DNA of 37,892 nt from the NCBI GenBank assembly GCA_007125355.1, contig SLDG01000217.1, positions 1 through 37,892 on the forward strand, read 5' to 3'. Source of the DNA: Balneolales bacterium (GTDB lineage Bacteria; Bacteroidota; Rhodothermia; Balneolales; Cyclonatronaceae). The position numbers and the translations under genes are program-made. Of this stretch, positions 28,230-36,230 are shown piece by piece (the stretch's first letter is position 1; each line of letters begins with the position of its first letter). Below the pieces are notes generated by a model. It worked only from the letters and a program-made list of their open reading frames with translations, was not told the DNA's origin and ran no database searches.

Positions 28230-29258
28230 CTACTTCACTTCCCACGTATTTCCGCTCATGAATAAATCAGAGGTGGATTTGTAGGGGGTGTATTTTTTTG
28301 CTGCTTCTATGGCATTATAGACCTGCGCATCATAACTGACATCCTCTACCTGTCTTAAAATCCCCGTGGCGACGGGAAATTCAGGTAGCTGCATTCTTGC
28401 TAATGCCAGATGAAATGGCGAGGATTCTTCGTGCATATCATGCTTTAGAAATGCTTCATCAGGAATGGATTGCCCGAATTTTTCTTTTTTCAGTTTCATG
28501 CCATTAAGCACCAAACCGTACTCGTCATCTTTTCCGAAACGAATGGTTTCTCCGTGCGACAGCACAACCTGATTTTCGTCTTTGGTTTCTTTGGATGTAA
28601 TTTGCTCGTGAATCCCATCTGTGTAAATCACACAATTCTGCAGCACTTCAATGACGGACGTCCCCTTGTGTTTATAGGCGGCGTGCATGGTTTCTTCAAG
28701 CATTTTGTAATCTTTATCAGGCACACGGGCAAAGAAAGATGCGCCGCACCCGATGGCGGCTTCACCGATATTAAATGGACGTTCATATACACCGCCGGGA
28801 GCCGTCTTGGTTTTCAAACCTTCAGGAGATGTGGGCGAAGACTGCCCTTTGGTCATCCCGTAAATTCTGTTGTTAAATATGATGATATTCAGGTCGATAT
28901 TTCGGCGAACGGCGTGAATAAAGTGGTTCCCGCCGATGGCCATACAGTCGCCGTCTCCGGTGGCAACCCATACGCTCAGACCGGGATTTGCCAGTTTCAC
29001 CCCCGATGCCGTTGCAATAGCACGGCCGTGAATCGAATGGATACCGTAGGTTTCCATGTAATATGTAATCCTCGACGAGCAGCCAATCCCGGAAACCAGC
29101 GTGAAGTCTTCTTTCCTGACTCCAATATCAGCAAAAACCTTCCGCATGGTGTTCAAAATCATGAAATCTCCACAACCGGGACACCAACGAACATGCTGAT
29201 CGGTCATAAAATCTTTGCGATCGTACGCAACGGTATGAGGTTTAACTTCAGCCTGCAT
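28230..29258 (-). CDS. korB: 2-oxoacid (probably 2-oxoglutarate):ferredoxin oxidoreductase subunit beta
   Basis: 'HVRWCPGCGDFMILNTMRKVFADIG', TPP-binding 'WVATGDGDCMAIGGNHFIHAVRRNIDLNIIIFNNRIYGMTKGQSSPTS'. Confidence 0.93.
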   Translation of the reverse strand: MQAEVKPHTVAYDRKDFMTDQHVRWCPGCGDFMILNTMRKVFADIGVRKEDFTLVSGIGCSSRITYYMETYGIHSIHGRAIATASGVKLANPGLSVWVATGDGDCMAIGGNHFIHAVRRNIDLNIIIFNNRIYGMTKGQSSPTSPEGLKTKTAPGGVYERPFNIGEAAIGCGASFFARVPDKDYKMLEETMHAAYKHKGTSVIEVLQNCVIYTDGIHEQITSKETKDENQVVLSHGETIRFGKDDEYGLVLNGMKLKKEKFGQSIPDEAFLKHDMHEESSPFHLALARMQLPEFPVATGILRQVEDVSYDAQVYNAIEAAKKYTPYKSTSDLFMSGNTWEVK

Positions 29259-31110
29259 ATTCTGATTCCTCCAGTGTTTCCCTGATTTTTTGTTTAATTT
29301 CGTCGACGAAGAAAGGCTGTCCCTGAATTTTGTTGTAATTCCTGATTTTCAAGCCGGGATATTGTGTCTGCAAATAGGCCGCGAACTGACCATTATTTTG
29401 TTCACAAACGAGCAGTTCATCAAACCGGCTGAATAATTCGCCTGTGTTTTCAGGAAGCGGTTTAATATAATTGAAGTGGGTGAATCCCATGGAATCGTGT
29501 CCCTCTTCAAGCAGTTCTGTAAAGGCTGTTTTAGCCGAGCCATACGTACTGCCCCAGCAAACTATAAGCAATTTGCCTGAGTCCGGGCCATAGACATTTT
29601 GTTTTGGCAGTTTCTTAGCAACGCGCGCTATTTTTTCCTCTCGCAGCTTTACCATCAGCTCGTGGTTCAGCGGCTCATAGGTTAGATTACCTGAATTTTC
29701 TTTTTTCTCGAGTCCACCGATACGATGTTCAAATCTGGCCTGACCCGGATATTTCCAGAAACGGGCTAAATACTCAGCCTCTCTTTGATAAGGCTGCCAA
29801 TCTTCCGGGGCTCCTTTGTATTCCGGAATGTTGATATCAGGAAGTTCTTGCGGCGGGGTGATGCGCCACGGACTGTTTCCGCTCGACAGATAGGAATCTG
29901 TAAGAAGAATCACCGGAGTGGAATGCTCCATGGCGAGTTTGCATGCTTCGTAGGCAAATTCAAAGCAATCGTCAGGTGTGGATGCCGCAAGTACAATCAA
30001 GGGAGCTTCGCCATGGCGGCCATATAAGGCCTGAAACAAATCGGCCTGTTCGGTTTTTGTCGGTAATCCGGTAGAGGGACCCGCACGTTGCACGTTCACC
30101 ATTACCAACGGAAGTTCAGCAATTACAGCCAAACCCATGGCTTCTGATTTTAGAGATGCGCCCGGCCCGGATGTGGTTGTCAGAGACAAATTCCCCGCAA
30201 AAGCCGCACCGATGGAAGCACAAACCGCGGCGATTTCATCCTCTGCCTGAAACACTACCACGCCGAGGTCTTTTCGTGCCGATAGCTCATGTAAAATTTC
30301 TGACGCCGGCGTAATGGGATAAGAACACAGCGACAACGTTTTGCCGGTTTTTTCTGCAGCCGCCAAACACCCCCAAGCTACAGCTGTATTTCCGTCGATA
30401 TTTCGGTACATCCCCTTCCTAAGTCTTGCCGGGGGGATGTGCATAGAAAGCGCGTTGATTTCTGTGGATTCGGCGAAACTGTAGCCCGCTTGCAGCGCTT
30501 TGGAGTTCGCCTTGGCTATTTCCGGCTTTTTGGCGAATTTCTTTTCAAAATACGCAACTGTTGATTCGAGTGGCCTGCTGAACAGGTGATAAACCAGCCC
30601 GAGCGCAAACATATTACGGCAACGCATTATCGTTTTTGTATCCAAGCCCATGTCTTTGAGGGCTTCTTTGGTCATAAACGCAATGGGGGCTTTTATCACT
30701 CTGAAATCTGAAAGCGTATCATCTTCAAGCGGATTATTTTCATATTCTGCCTTTTTGAGATTCTTTCTGTTGAATTCATCGGCATCCACAATAATCATGG
30801 CGCCCGGCTTCAGGAATTTCAGGTTTGCGGCAAGTGCGGCCGGATTCATAGCCACCAAAAGATCGGTTTTATCCCCGGGTGTGTAAATCTCTGTTCCCCC
30901 GAATTGCACCTGATAACTTGAAACACCGCTTATCGTACCCTGTGGCGCGCGGATTTCAGCCGGGAAATCCGGGACGGTTGTTAAATCATTACCGGCCAGG
31001 CCTGAACTCTGCGAAAACAAACTGCCCGTAAGCTGCATGCCGTCGCCTGAGTCGCCTGAGAATCTGACCACCACCTTATTGACCGGCGTGGAAATTGTAG
31101 GTTCAGCCAT
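29248..31110 (-). CDS. korA: 2-oxoacid:ferredoxin oxidoreductase subunit alpha (gamma-alpha fusion)
   Basis: 'VRFSGDSGDGMQLTGSLFSQSS' gamma domain; 'SYPITPASEILHELSARKDLGVVVFQAEDEIAAVCASIGAAFAGNLSLTTTSGPGASLKSEAMGLAV'; 11-bp overlap with korB. Confidence 0.93.
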   Translation of the reverse strand: MAEPTISTPVNKVVVRFSGDSGDGMQLTGSLFSQSSGLAGNDLTTVPDFPAEIRAPQGTISGVSSYQVQFGGTEIYTPGDKTDLLVAMNPAALAANLKFLKPGAMIIVDADEFNRKNLKKAEYENNPLEDDTLSDFRVIKAPIAFMTKEALKDMGLDTKTIMRCRNMFALGLVYHLFSRPLESTVAYFEKKFAKKPEIAKANSKALQAGYSFAESTEINALSMHIPPARLRKGMYRNIDGNTAVAWGCLAAAEKTGKTLSLCSYPITPASEILHELSARKDLGVVVFQAEDEIAAVCASIGAAFAGNLSLTTTSGPGASLKSEAMGLAVIAELPLVMVNVQRAGPSTGLPTKTEQADLFQALYGRHGEAPLIVLAASTPDDCFEFAYEACKLAMEHSTPVILLTDSYLSSGNSPWRITPPQELPDINIPEYKGAPEDWQPYQREAEYLARFWKYPGQARFEHRIGGLEKKENSGNLTYEPLNHELMVKLREEKIARVAKKLPKQNVYGPDSGKLLIVCWGSTYGSAKTAFTELLEEGHDSMGFTHFNYIKPLPENTGELFSRFDELLVCEQNNGQFAAYLQTQYPGLKIRNYNKIQGQPFFVDEIKQKIRETLEESEYAG

Positions 31111-31161
31111 AAAGTTGAATCAAATAGATAAGTAATAAAAAATAAGCGGAGAGGCGTTTAT

Positions 31162-31512
31162 TTAGCCGTGCAGAAATTCACGTTTAGCAAGAAGAATTTC
31201 TTCGTCTTCGTCATGATCTGCATGTGTTATTATGCAATCATCAACCGGACAAAAAGACACACATTGTTCCTCATCGTGTTCACCCTTACAACCCGTACAC
31301 TTTTCCGGCACGATGAAATAGAATTCATCTGAGAGCGCCTCTTGTGGTTCTTCGGCGTCTACTTCCCTGCCATCATATAAGGCAATTAGCCCTTCCAAAG
31401 AAGTACCTTCGGCCATAGACCATTCGGCTCCGGGTTCGTAGATTGCCTGATTAGGACATTCAGGTTCACATGCACCGCAGTTGATGCAGGTATCCGTGAT
31501 AAATAGTGCCAT
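31162..31512 (-). CDS. Acidic 2[4Fe-4S]-type ferredoxin
   Basis: 'CINCGACEPECPNQAIYEPG' and 'CTGCKGEHDEEQCVSFCPVDDC'; 29 Asp/Glu vs 5 Lys/Arg in 116 aa; directly upstream of korAB. Confidence 0.92.
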   Translation of the reverse strand: MALFITDTCINCGACEPECPNQAIYEPGAEWSMAEGTSLEGLIALYDGREVDAEEPQEALSDEFYFIVPEKCTGCKGEHDEEQCVSFCPVDDCIITHADHDEDEEILLAKREFLHG

Positions 31513-31783
31513 ATTCTGTAATAATTATATTTTTAGTGTTTTCTTAAAGCAAATTATATCAATTAGTTATAACCCGATATAATTTTAGACAAATTACTCT
31601 ATAATTAAATTACATAAATTACCATCTCAGTACAAGAATTATGCGTTATTTTTACTGTATCTAAAGAACCGGAGGGTAAGGTTGAGGTTGAGTTAAGGTC
31701 AGTTGCGCGTTACGTTTTTCGGGTTGCGTGTGTTTCGAGGAAAAAATAATTTATTTACCCAAGATTTTAATATTAGTAGTCAG

Positions 31784-31813
31784 TCTGCTGCGTCCCGAGT
31801 ATCGGGGAGCAGA
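31784..31813. repeat. Intergenic inverted repeat TCTGCT..CCCGA/TCGGG..AGCAGA
   Basis: Compound stem with 3-nt loop (GTA) at 31799-31801. Confidence 0.6.
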
Positions 31814-31860
31814 ATGCCGGATAATTGTTAATGTTTGGGGTGAGCAACGTAATCCGGCAT
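31814..31860. repeat. Intergenic inverted repeat ATGCCGGAT / ATCCGGCAT
   Basis: 9-bp perfect arms at 31814-31822 and 31852-31860. Confidence 0.6.
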
Positions 31861-31981
31861 GTAGTCGAAGTCCTGGTCGATTATGCTCCGTACACTAAAT
31901 TTGTCATTTCGAGGGTAGATTATTGCCACGATTTAAGATTTCGCCATTAAGATTCTAATCATTTTCAGGCAAAGTATACCC

Positions 31982-32042
31982 GAGAAATCTCCCAAGTTTG
32001 CCCTTGTAAAATTGCTATAGAGGTCACCTTGGGGGATTTCTC
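31982..32042. repeat. Inverted repeat GAGAAATCTCCCAAG / CTTGGGGGATTTCTC
   Basis: 15-bp arms with 1 mismatch at 31982-31996 and 32028-32042. Confidence 0.7.
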
Positions 32043-32162
32043 CCACATGCATTGGGGTGGCAAGAATTGTGGTTGTAATCCAATGTCTTGCCATTGGTAC
32101 GAATGTGCGTTCGAAAGGACACGATTGGGTTTTGTGCCGTTTCTATCAAATTTACCTGACAG

Positions 32163-32190
32163 GTAGAGACGCAAAATTTTGCGTCTCTAC
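32163..32190. repeat. Perfect 28-bp palindrome GTAGAGACGCAAAATTTTGCGTCTCTAC
   Basis: 14-bp self-complementary halves without loop; preceded by ACCTGACAGGT (32154-32164). Confidence 0.85.
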
Positions 32191-32227
32191 GGTGATTGCA
32201 GGCTTGTTCATGTTGCAAGCATTCGGG

Positions 32228-33445
32228 TTAAACACCCTCAGCAACCAGCATGATCAAACCACCATCACCATGTTTTGTAAAAAACAGGTGTGCTTGATTT
32301 CCCATAGATAAACCGAATTTTTTGTACAGCACATCTACCGTTTGGGGGAAGTCGCGTTTGTGAATCATTACTTTTTCGATTTGCTGTTCTTTCAGAAATT
32401 GTTTGATGATTCTCGGTTTGAAAGGTATCACTGCCGTAATCAAAAATTTCTTGCCGCAGAAATCTGGAATGAGTTTGTCTGATGTCAGATAATCAGAACC
32501 TTGATTCAGTTTATTTATCCCCAATTTTACAGCGTATTTCCTTGTAAGTCCGGCTTTGATGATGGTGGCATCCGGTTCATACAAAAATCCCATCGGCTCG
32601 ATGGCCGTATCGGCGGGGGGTGATTCGTTCAGCTTTACCGAGACTTTTTCTGTTTCATTACCCTGCTTGTCTAATGCAACGGCGTGAACAGTTGGCTCCT
32701 CGTCTGCATCCGTTTCCTGAGGCTCTGAAACTGACAGCACTTCTTTGACTTCCCCATTCACCGAAATCACATAAATATCTCTTATGGCCGGAATTTCGCG
32801 CGTCAATTGCTGGATATCATACAATGGCGACACTTTCACTACCAGCAATCGCGTGCGAGTATCGAGGAGTGGATACAGCAAGCGGACATCCGGCTCGCAA
32901 TCCCTCAGCCGGAAAAACCGTTTATTACTATCTCTTCTGGATGGGTCGATATAGATCAAATCAATGACGGTATTCTTTTTTTGCTTCAACCATTCTTCAG
33001 CATCTGATTCATAATGCCGGATATTATCATAACCAAGCAATTTGTGATTATGAGATGCTGTTTTGCAGACAATGCCGTCTTTTTCCACATAGATTACATT
33101 TTCAAACGCATCCGCCAGAAAAATGGAATCCATCCCGAGTCCGCCGGTAAGGTCGATGGCCGTATCCCCCTTAAAAAGCCTCTTTTTGAATGTCATTACA
33201 GCCTCTCCGGTCGATTGTTCTATCGCTTTTCGGGTATAGAGCATGCCCTCCCTGTGCAGAGTGGGGAATTTTTGGGATGCACGCTGATAGCAATCCAGCA
33301 AACGGGCAGCATCGGCAACCGGAATGGGGATTGTATCAGATTTTATCTTCATGGCAAAATCGGCCGGCGGCATAGAACTATACTCGCGCAATACCGGCAG
33401 CATATCAGAAAGAAAAGGGATAACCGAAACGGGGAAAGTGTTCAT
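32228..33445 (-). CDS. Class I SAM-dependent methyltransferase (THUMP-like domain family)
   Basis: 'AIDLTGGLGMDSIFLADAFENVIYVEKD' SAM-binding motif I, 'VIDLIYIDPSRRDSNKRFFRLRDCEPD' motif IV-like. Confidence 0.8.
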   Translation of the reverse strand: MNTFPVSVIPFLSDMLPVLREYSSMPPADFAMKIKSDTIPIPVADAARLLDCYQRASQKFPTLHREGMLYTRKAIEQSTGEAVMTFKKRLFKGDTAIDLTGGLGMDSIFLADAFENVIYVEKDGIVCKTASHNHKLLGYDNIRHYESDAEEWLKQKKNTVIDLIYIDPSRRDSNKRFFRLRDCEPDVRLLYPLLDTRTRLLVVKVSPLYDIQQLTREIPAIRDIYVISVNGEVKEVLSVSEPQETDADEEPTVHAVALDKQGNETEKVSVKLNESPPADTAIEPMGFLYEPDATIIKAGLTRKYAVKLGINKLNQGSDYLTSDKLIPDFCGKKFLITAVIPFKPRIIKQFLKEQQIEKVMIHKRDFPQTVDVLYKKFGLSMGNQAHLFFTKHGDGGLIMLVAEGV

Positions 33446-33448
33446 GTC

Positions 33449-34471
33449 TCAAGATACTTTTGCGTTTTCACGCATCATTGACAATTGCCATAAATCGGTG
33501 TTATTAAGCTTGAGTAACGGCTGTATAGCAAGCTTTCCTGTTTTGCCAATTTGGGAATCGAGATAGTTCAGTTCAGAAAACTGAGCCTCCACAAGAGGTG
33601 AAAGTGGTAGTTCTATCCCACTGTTTTTCATGATGAGGATGCCCTTTGCCTCGACAGAGAGCTCCAGATAAATTCTGAGATAGCAAATCAGATCGCCAAC
33701 CACCGTGGGCGGAAAGTTGTTTTCGATGGATTTAATGTAATTCCCTATTCTGGTGTCTGTAATGTTTCCGGCCAACAGTATGCGCAGCATTTCCATATCA
33801 CTATCGAGGCCGGTACCGAGCCATTCTCTTGTATTGCTTTCGCTTTTTTTGAAGATAGCAACAAAAATAGCCGGCAGCGTAAGAATAACAATCAACGCCA
33901 TGGTAATGGGCGGCAGGATAAACATATTGAACAGAGCATGAATTACAATCGCTGCCATCAAGCCAGGCAGATAAACAAGCGGGAATGGCCAGTTTTTACG
34001 GTCGGCCAAATCCTTGCAAATTACAGCCGCTATAGCCGTTGCGCCGCCATGCATAATGGCGGTGCCAAATCCCCTGACGAACCAGGTTAAAATTCCTGCA
34101 TCAGTCAGATAATTCATGTAATAAAAATTCTCGATGATGGCAAAACCCGCCCCCACAGCAAACCCAAGAATGGCTGCATCAACCATAAATCCCACTTTAT
34201 TCACGCGTATTACATAGATGATAAAAAGTATTTTCAGGATTTCTTCTGTAACAGGTGCCACAAACCTGCTTACGTCAACAGACTCTAAATCCAATAAATT
34301 CATCAGTCCATTATTAACAAATACGGCCAAAATTGCCACAAAAAAACCCACCAATATAGCCACAGCCACATCCTTCGTTTTAACAAGCTGGAAGCTGTCC
34401 ATCATATACATTACAACAAGAAATGTGATGATGGGCAAAAAAGCTATACCGGTTTCAAGGATGTTTATCAT
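33449..34471 (-). CDS. PrsW-family intramembrane metalloprotease-like protein
   Basis: 'APVTEEILKILFIIYVI' (EExxK), 'GFAVGAGFAIIENFYYM', 'IVIHALFNMFIL'; multiple TM segments. Confidence 0.85.
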   Translation of the reverse strand: MINILETGIAFLPIITFLVVMYMMDSFQLVKTKDVAVAILVGFFVAILAVFVNNGLMNLLDLESVDVSRFVAPVTEEILKILFIIYVIRVNKVGFMVDAAILGFAVGAGFAIIENFYYMNYLTDAGILTWFVRGFGTAIMHGGATAIAAVICKDLADRKNWPFPLVYLPGLMAAIVIHALFNMFILPPITMALIVILTLPAIFVAIFKKSESNTREWLGTGLDSDMEMLRILLAGNITDTRIGNYIKSIENNFPPTVVGDLICYLRIYLELSVEAKGILIMKNSGIELPLSPLVEAQFSELNYLDSQIGKTGKLAIQPLLKLNNTDLWQLSMMRENAKVS

Positions 34472-34516
34472 TGCATAAAATAACCCATTTTAGTAACAAT
34501 AATCCAGCCACCAGAC

Positions 34517-34801
34517 TCAGATTATCTCAAGAACCTGATCGAGCTTCGTAAACTTAAACACATCCTTCACATGATTGTTTGGATTCTTGAGCTTTATGGT
34601 GTGCCCATTTTCTTCGAGCCTTTTAAATGTTCTGGCAAGTACGCCTAAACCAATACTCGAAATATATTCAAGCTCAGAAATATCTATGACTATAGTTTCT
34701 CGTATGTGGGCGAGTTCCTGCGTAGCATATTCAGCCTGACTCGCATCAAATCTGCCTGTAAACTTCAATTCGTTTTCGCCTGCTTTTTCTATGGAAAGCA
34801 T
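34517..34801 (-). CDS. STAS-domain protein (anti-sigma factor antagonist-like)
   Basis: 'ETIVIDISELEYISSIGLGVLARTFKRLEENGHTIKLKNPNNHVKDVFKFTKLDQVLEI'. Confidence 0.88.
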   Translation of the reverse strand: MLSIEKAGENELKFTGRFDASQAEYATQELAHIRETIVIDISELEYISSIGLGVLARTFKRLEENGHTIKLKNPNNHVKDVFKFTKLDQVLEII

Positions 34802-34897
34802 GTTTGTAAACTAAATATTCTAAGAGTTTTTATAAAAGAGAAGATATTACACTACTATGGCATATACAACTATTCAGTCGTATTCAATGTACGCTTT

Positions 34898-36088
34898 TTA
34901 TCGGGGCAGGCTAACGATTATAACTCCGGCCAAAATTAGTATTCCGGATATGGTCATAAGTAATTGATAAGGCAAAAATAGAAATACGCCAAAGAGTGGC
35001 AATCCGGCCATCATGCCCATGAACAAGATCATCAACACCACTCCTGAGAGTAATAAAACCGGGGCTAATGCATTCAATATTTTATTTTTAGGGGGATGGG
35101 ATGCAAACGGAATTAAAATTAAAGTAACACACCCAAGTAAAAACAGATGCAAAAACAACACTTTCAGGTGGTGATTGGATGTCAAATATAGAAGGAAAGG
35201 CAAAAATGCTATAATTTGAAGAACTGATTTGACAATTAAAAACAGCAATCCCTGGAAAACAAGCCACTTGTCAATTGTTTTTTTGAGTGCCGGTTTTATA
35301 AGGGGGATAACGACCATCAAGGTACCAATTGAAAACGCCACATTAAATAACCAGCCAATCCATTGCAGCTTTTCAGAAATATCCAGCACATAAAACATAG
35401 AAATCATGGAGCCCGGCAGGCTGTAAAACATGATATTGAAACCAATATTCATCCATTTATTTGAATCTGTTTTTACGTGCAGATGCTGAATGCCCACAGC
35501 GATAAGGATAAACAAAATCCAGCCGTTGGTAAGCAAATATAAATAGCTGCCCAACCAGAACTGCGCCCACTGCCCCGCCATACCCCCGGTAAATGCCAGC
35601 GCGAAGAGGCCAAATCCCGACAACATAAGCCACAGCCAGGCCGAACCTGTGAAATTCCTTACTAAAAGGGGAGCATCCTTTTTCCTGAAAAAAAGATACA
35701 CAACAGCCAGCCAAACGGTTAAAAACAGGTGGATGGATGAAAATAAAATCGACCAAAATGCATAACCCTGCAAACTAAAGGCGATAAACATGCCCACATT
35801 CGCTAGGTGCAACCCGACTGCCATGGGTACAGCAATAGCAGTTGCTTTCCTTTCGGGGATGACAGTTTTGAGCGTGAAACCTGAAAAAATCAAATATACC
35901 CAACCCAGCAGCGCTGCGTGTGTATGTGTGTGAATTAAATGAGGGATGGCAAATTCAGATTGTATGGGACTATGCCACTCAAAGCGAATCCAAATTCCTA
36001 CAATTAGTGACAAAACGAGCCAGATGAATGCAGGTTTATAAAACCAAACATCGACCAATGACCGTAAATCTTTTGCCTTTGATGTCAT
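34898..36088 (-). CDS. Multi-spanning membrane protein resembling heme-copper oxidase subunit I
   Basis: 'IPHLIHTHTHAALLGWVYLIFSGF', about 10-12 hydrophobic helices; adjacent to hemN. Confidence 0.6.
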   Translation of the reverse strand: MTSKAKDLRSLVDVWFYKPAFIWLVLSLIVGIWIRFEWHSPIQSEFAIPHLIHTHTHAALLGWVYLIFSGFTLKTVIPERKATAIAVPMAVGLHLANVGMFIAFSLQGYAFWSILFSSIHLFLTVWLAVVYLFFRKKDAPLLVRNFTGSAWLWLMLSGFGLFALAFTGGMAGQWAQFWLGSYLYLLTNGWILFILIAVGIQHLHVKTDSNKWMNIGFNIMFYSLPGSMISMFYVLDISEKLQWIGWLFNVAFSIGTLMVVIPLIKPALKKTIDKWLVFQGLLFLIVKSVLQIIAFLPFLLYLTSNHHLKVLFLHLFLLGCVTLILIPFASHPPKNKILNALAPVLLLSGVVLMILFMGMMAGLPLFGVFLFLPYQLLMTISGILILAGVIIVSLPR

Positions 36089-36138
36089 CCTGATGAAAAA
36101 AAAATACTTTTACTTTATCAAAATTGTTAACAGGCAGT

Positions 36139-36200
36139 CCTGTCAGGTTTTGAAGACATTTTTCTTCTAATTATGCAACTGAGACTAAAAACCTGACAGG
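36139..36200. repeat. Inverted repeat CCTGTCAGGTTTT / AAAACCTGACAGG between hemN and the membrane-protein gene
   Basis: 13-bp perfect arms at 36139-36151 and 36188-36200; same core as the ppdK-downstream repeat. Confidence 0.75.
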
Positions 36201-36230
36201 TCTTCAAAAAATAATTATAAATAAATAACA

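Noticed and set aside
28470-29285. 271-aa plus-strand ORF opposite korB
   Set aside because: Shadow ORF; korB on the minus strand has clear TPP-binding motifs.
31513-32227. Search for tRNA, riboswitch or other known RNA gene in the long intergenic gap
   Set aside because: No cloverleaf, CCA end or recognisable riboswitch core seen by eye; only inverted repeats can be supported.
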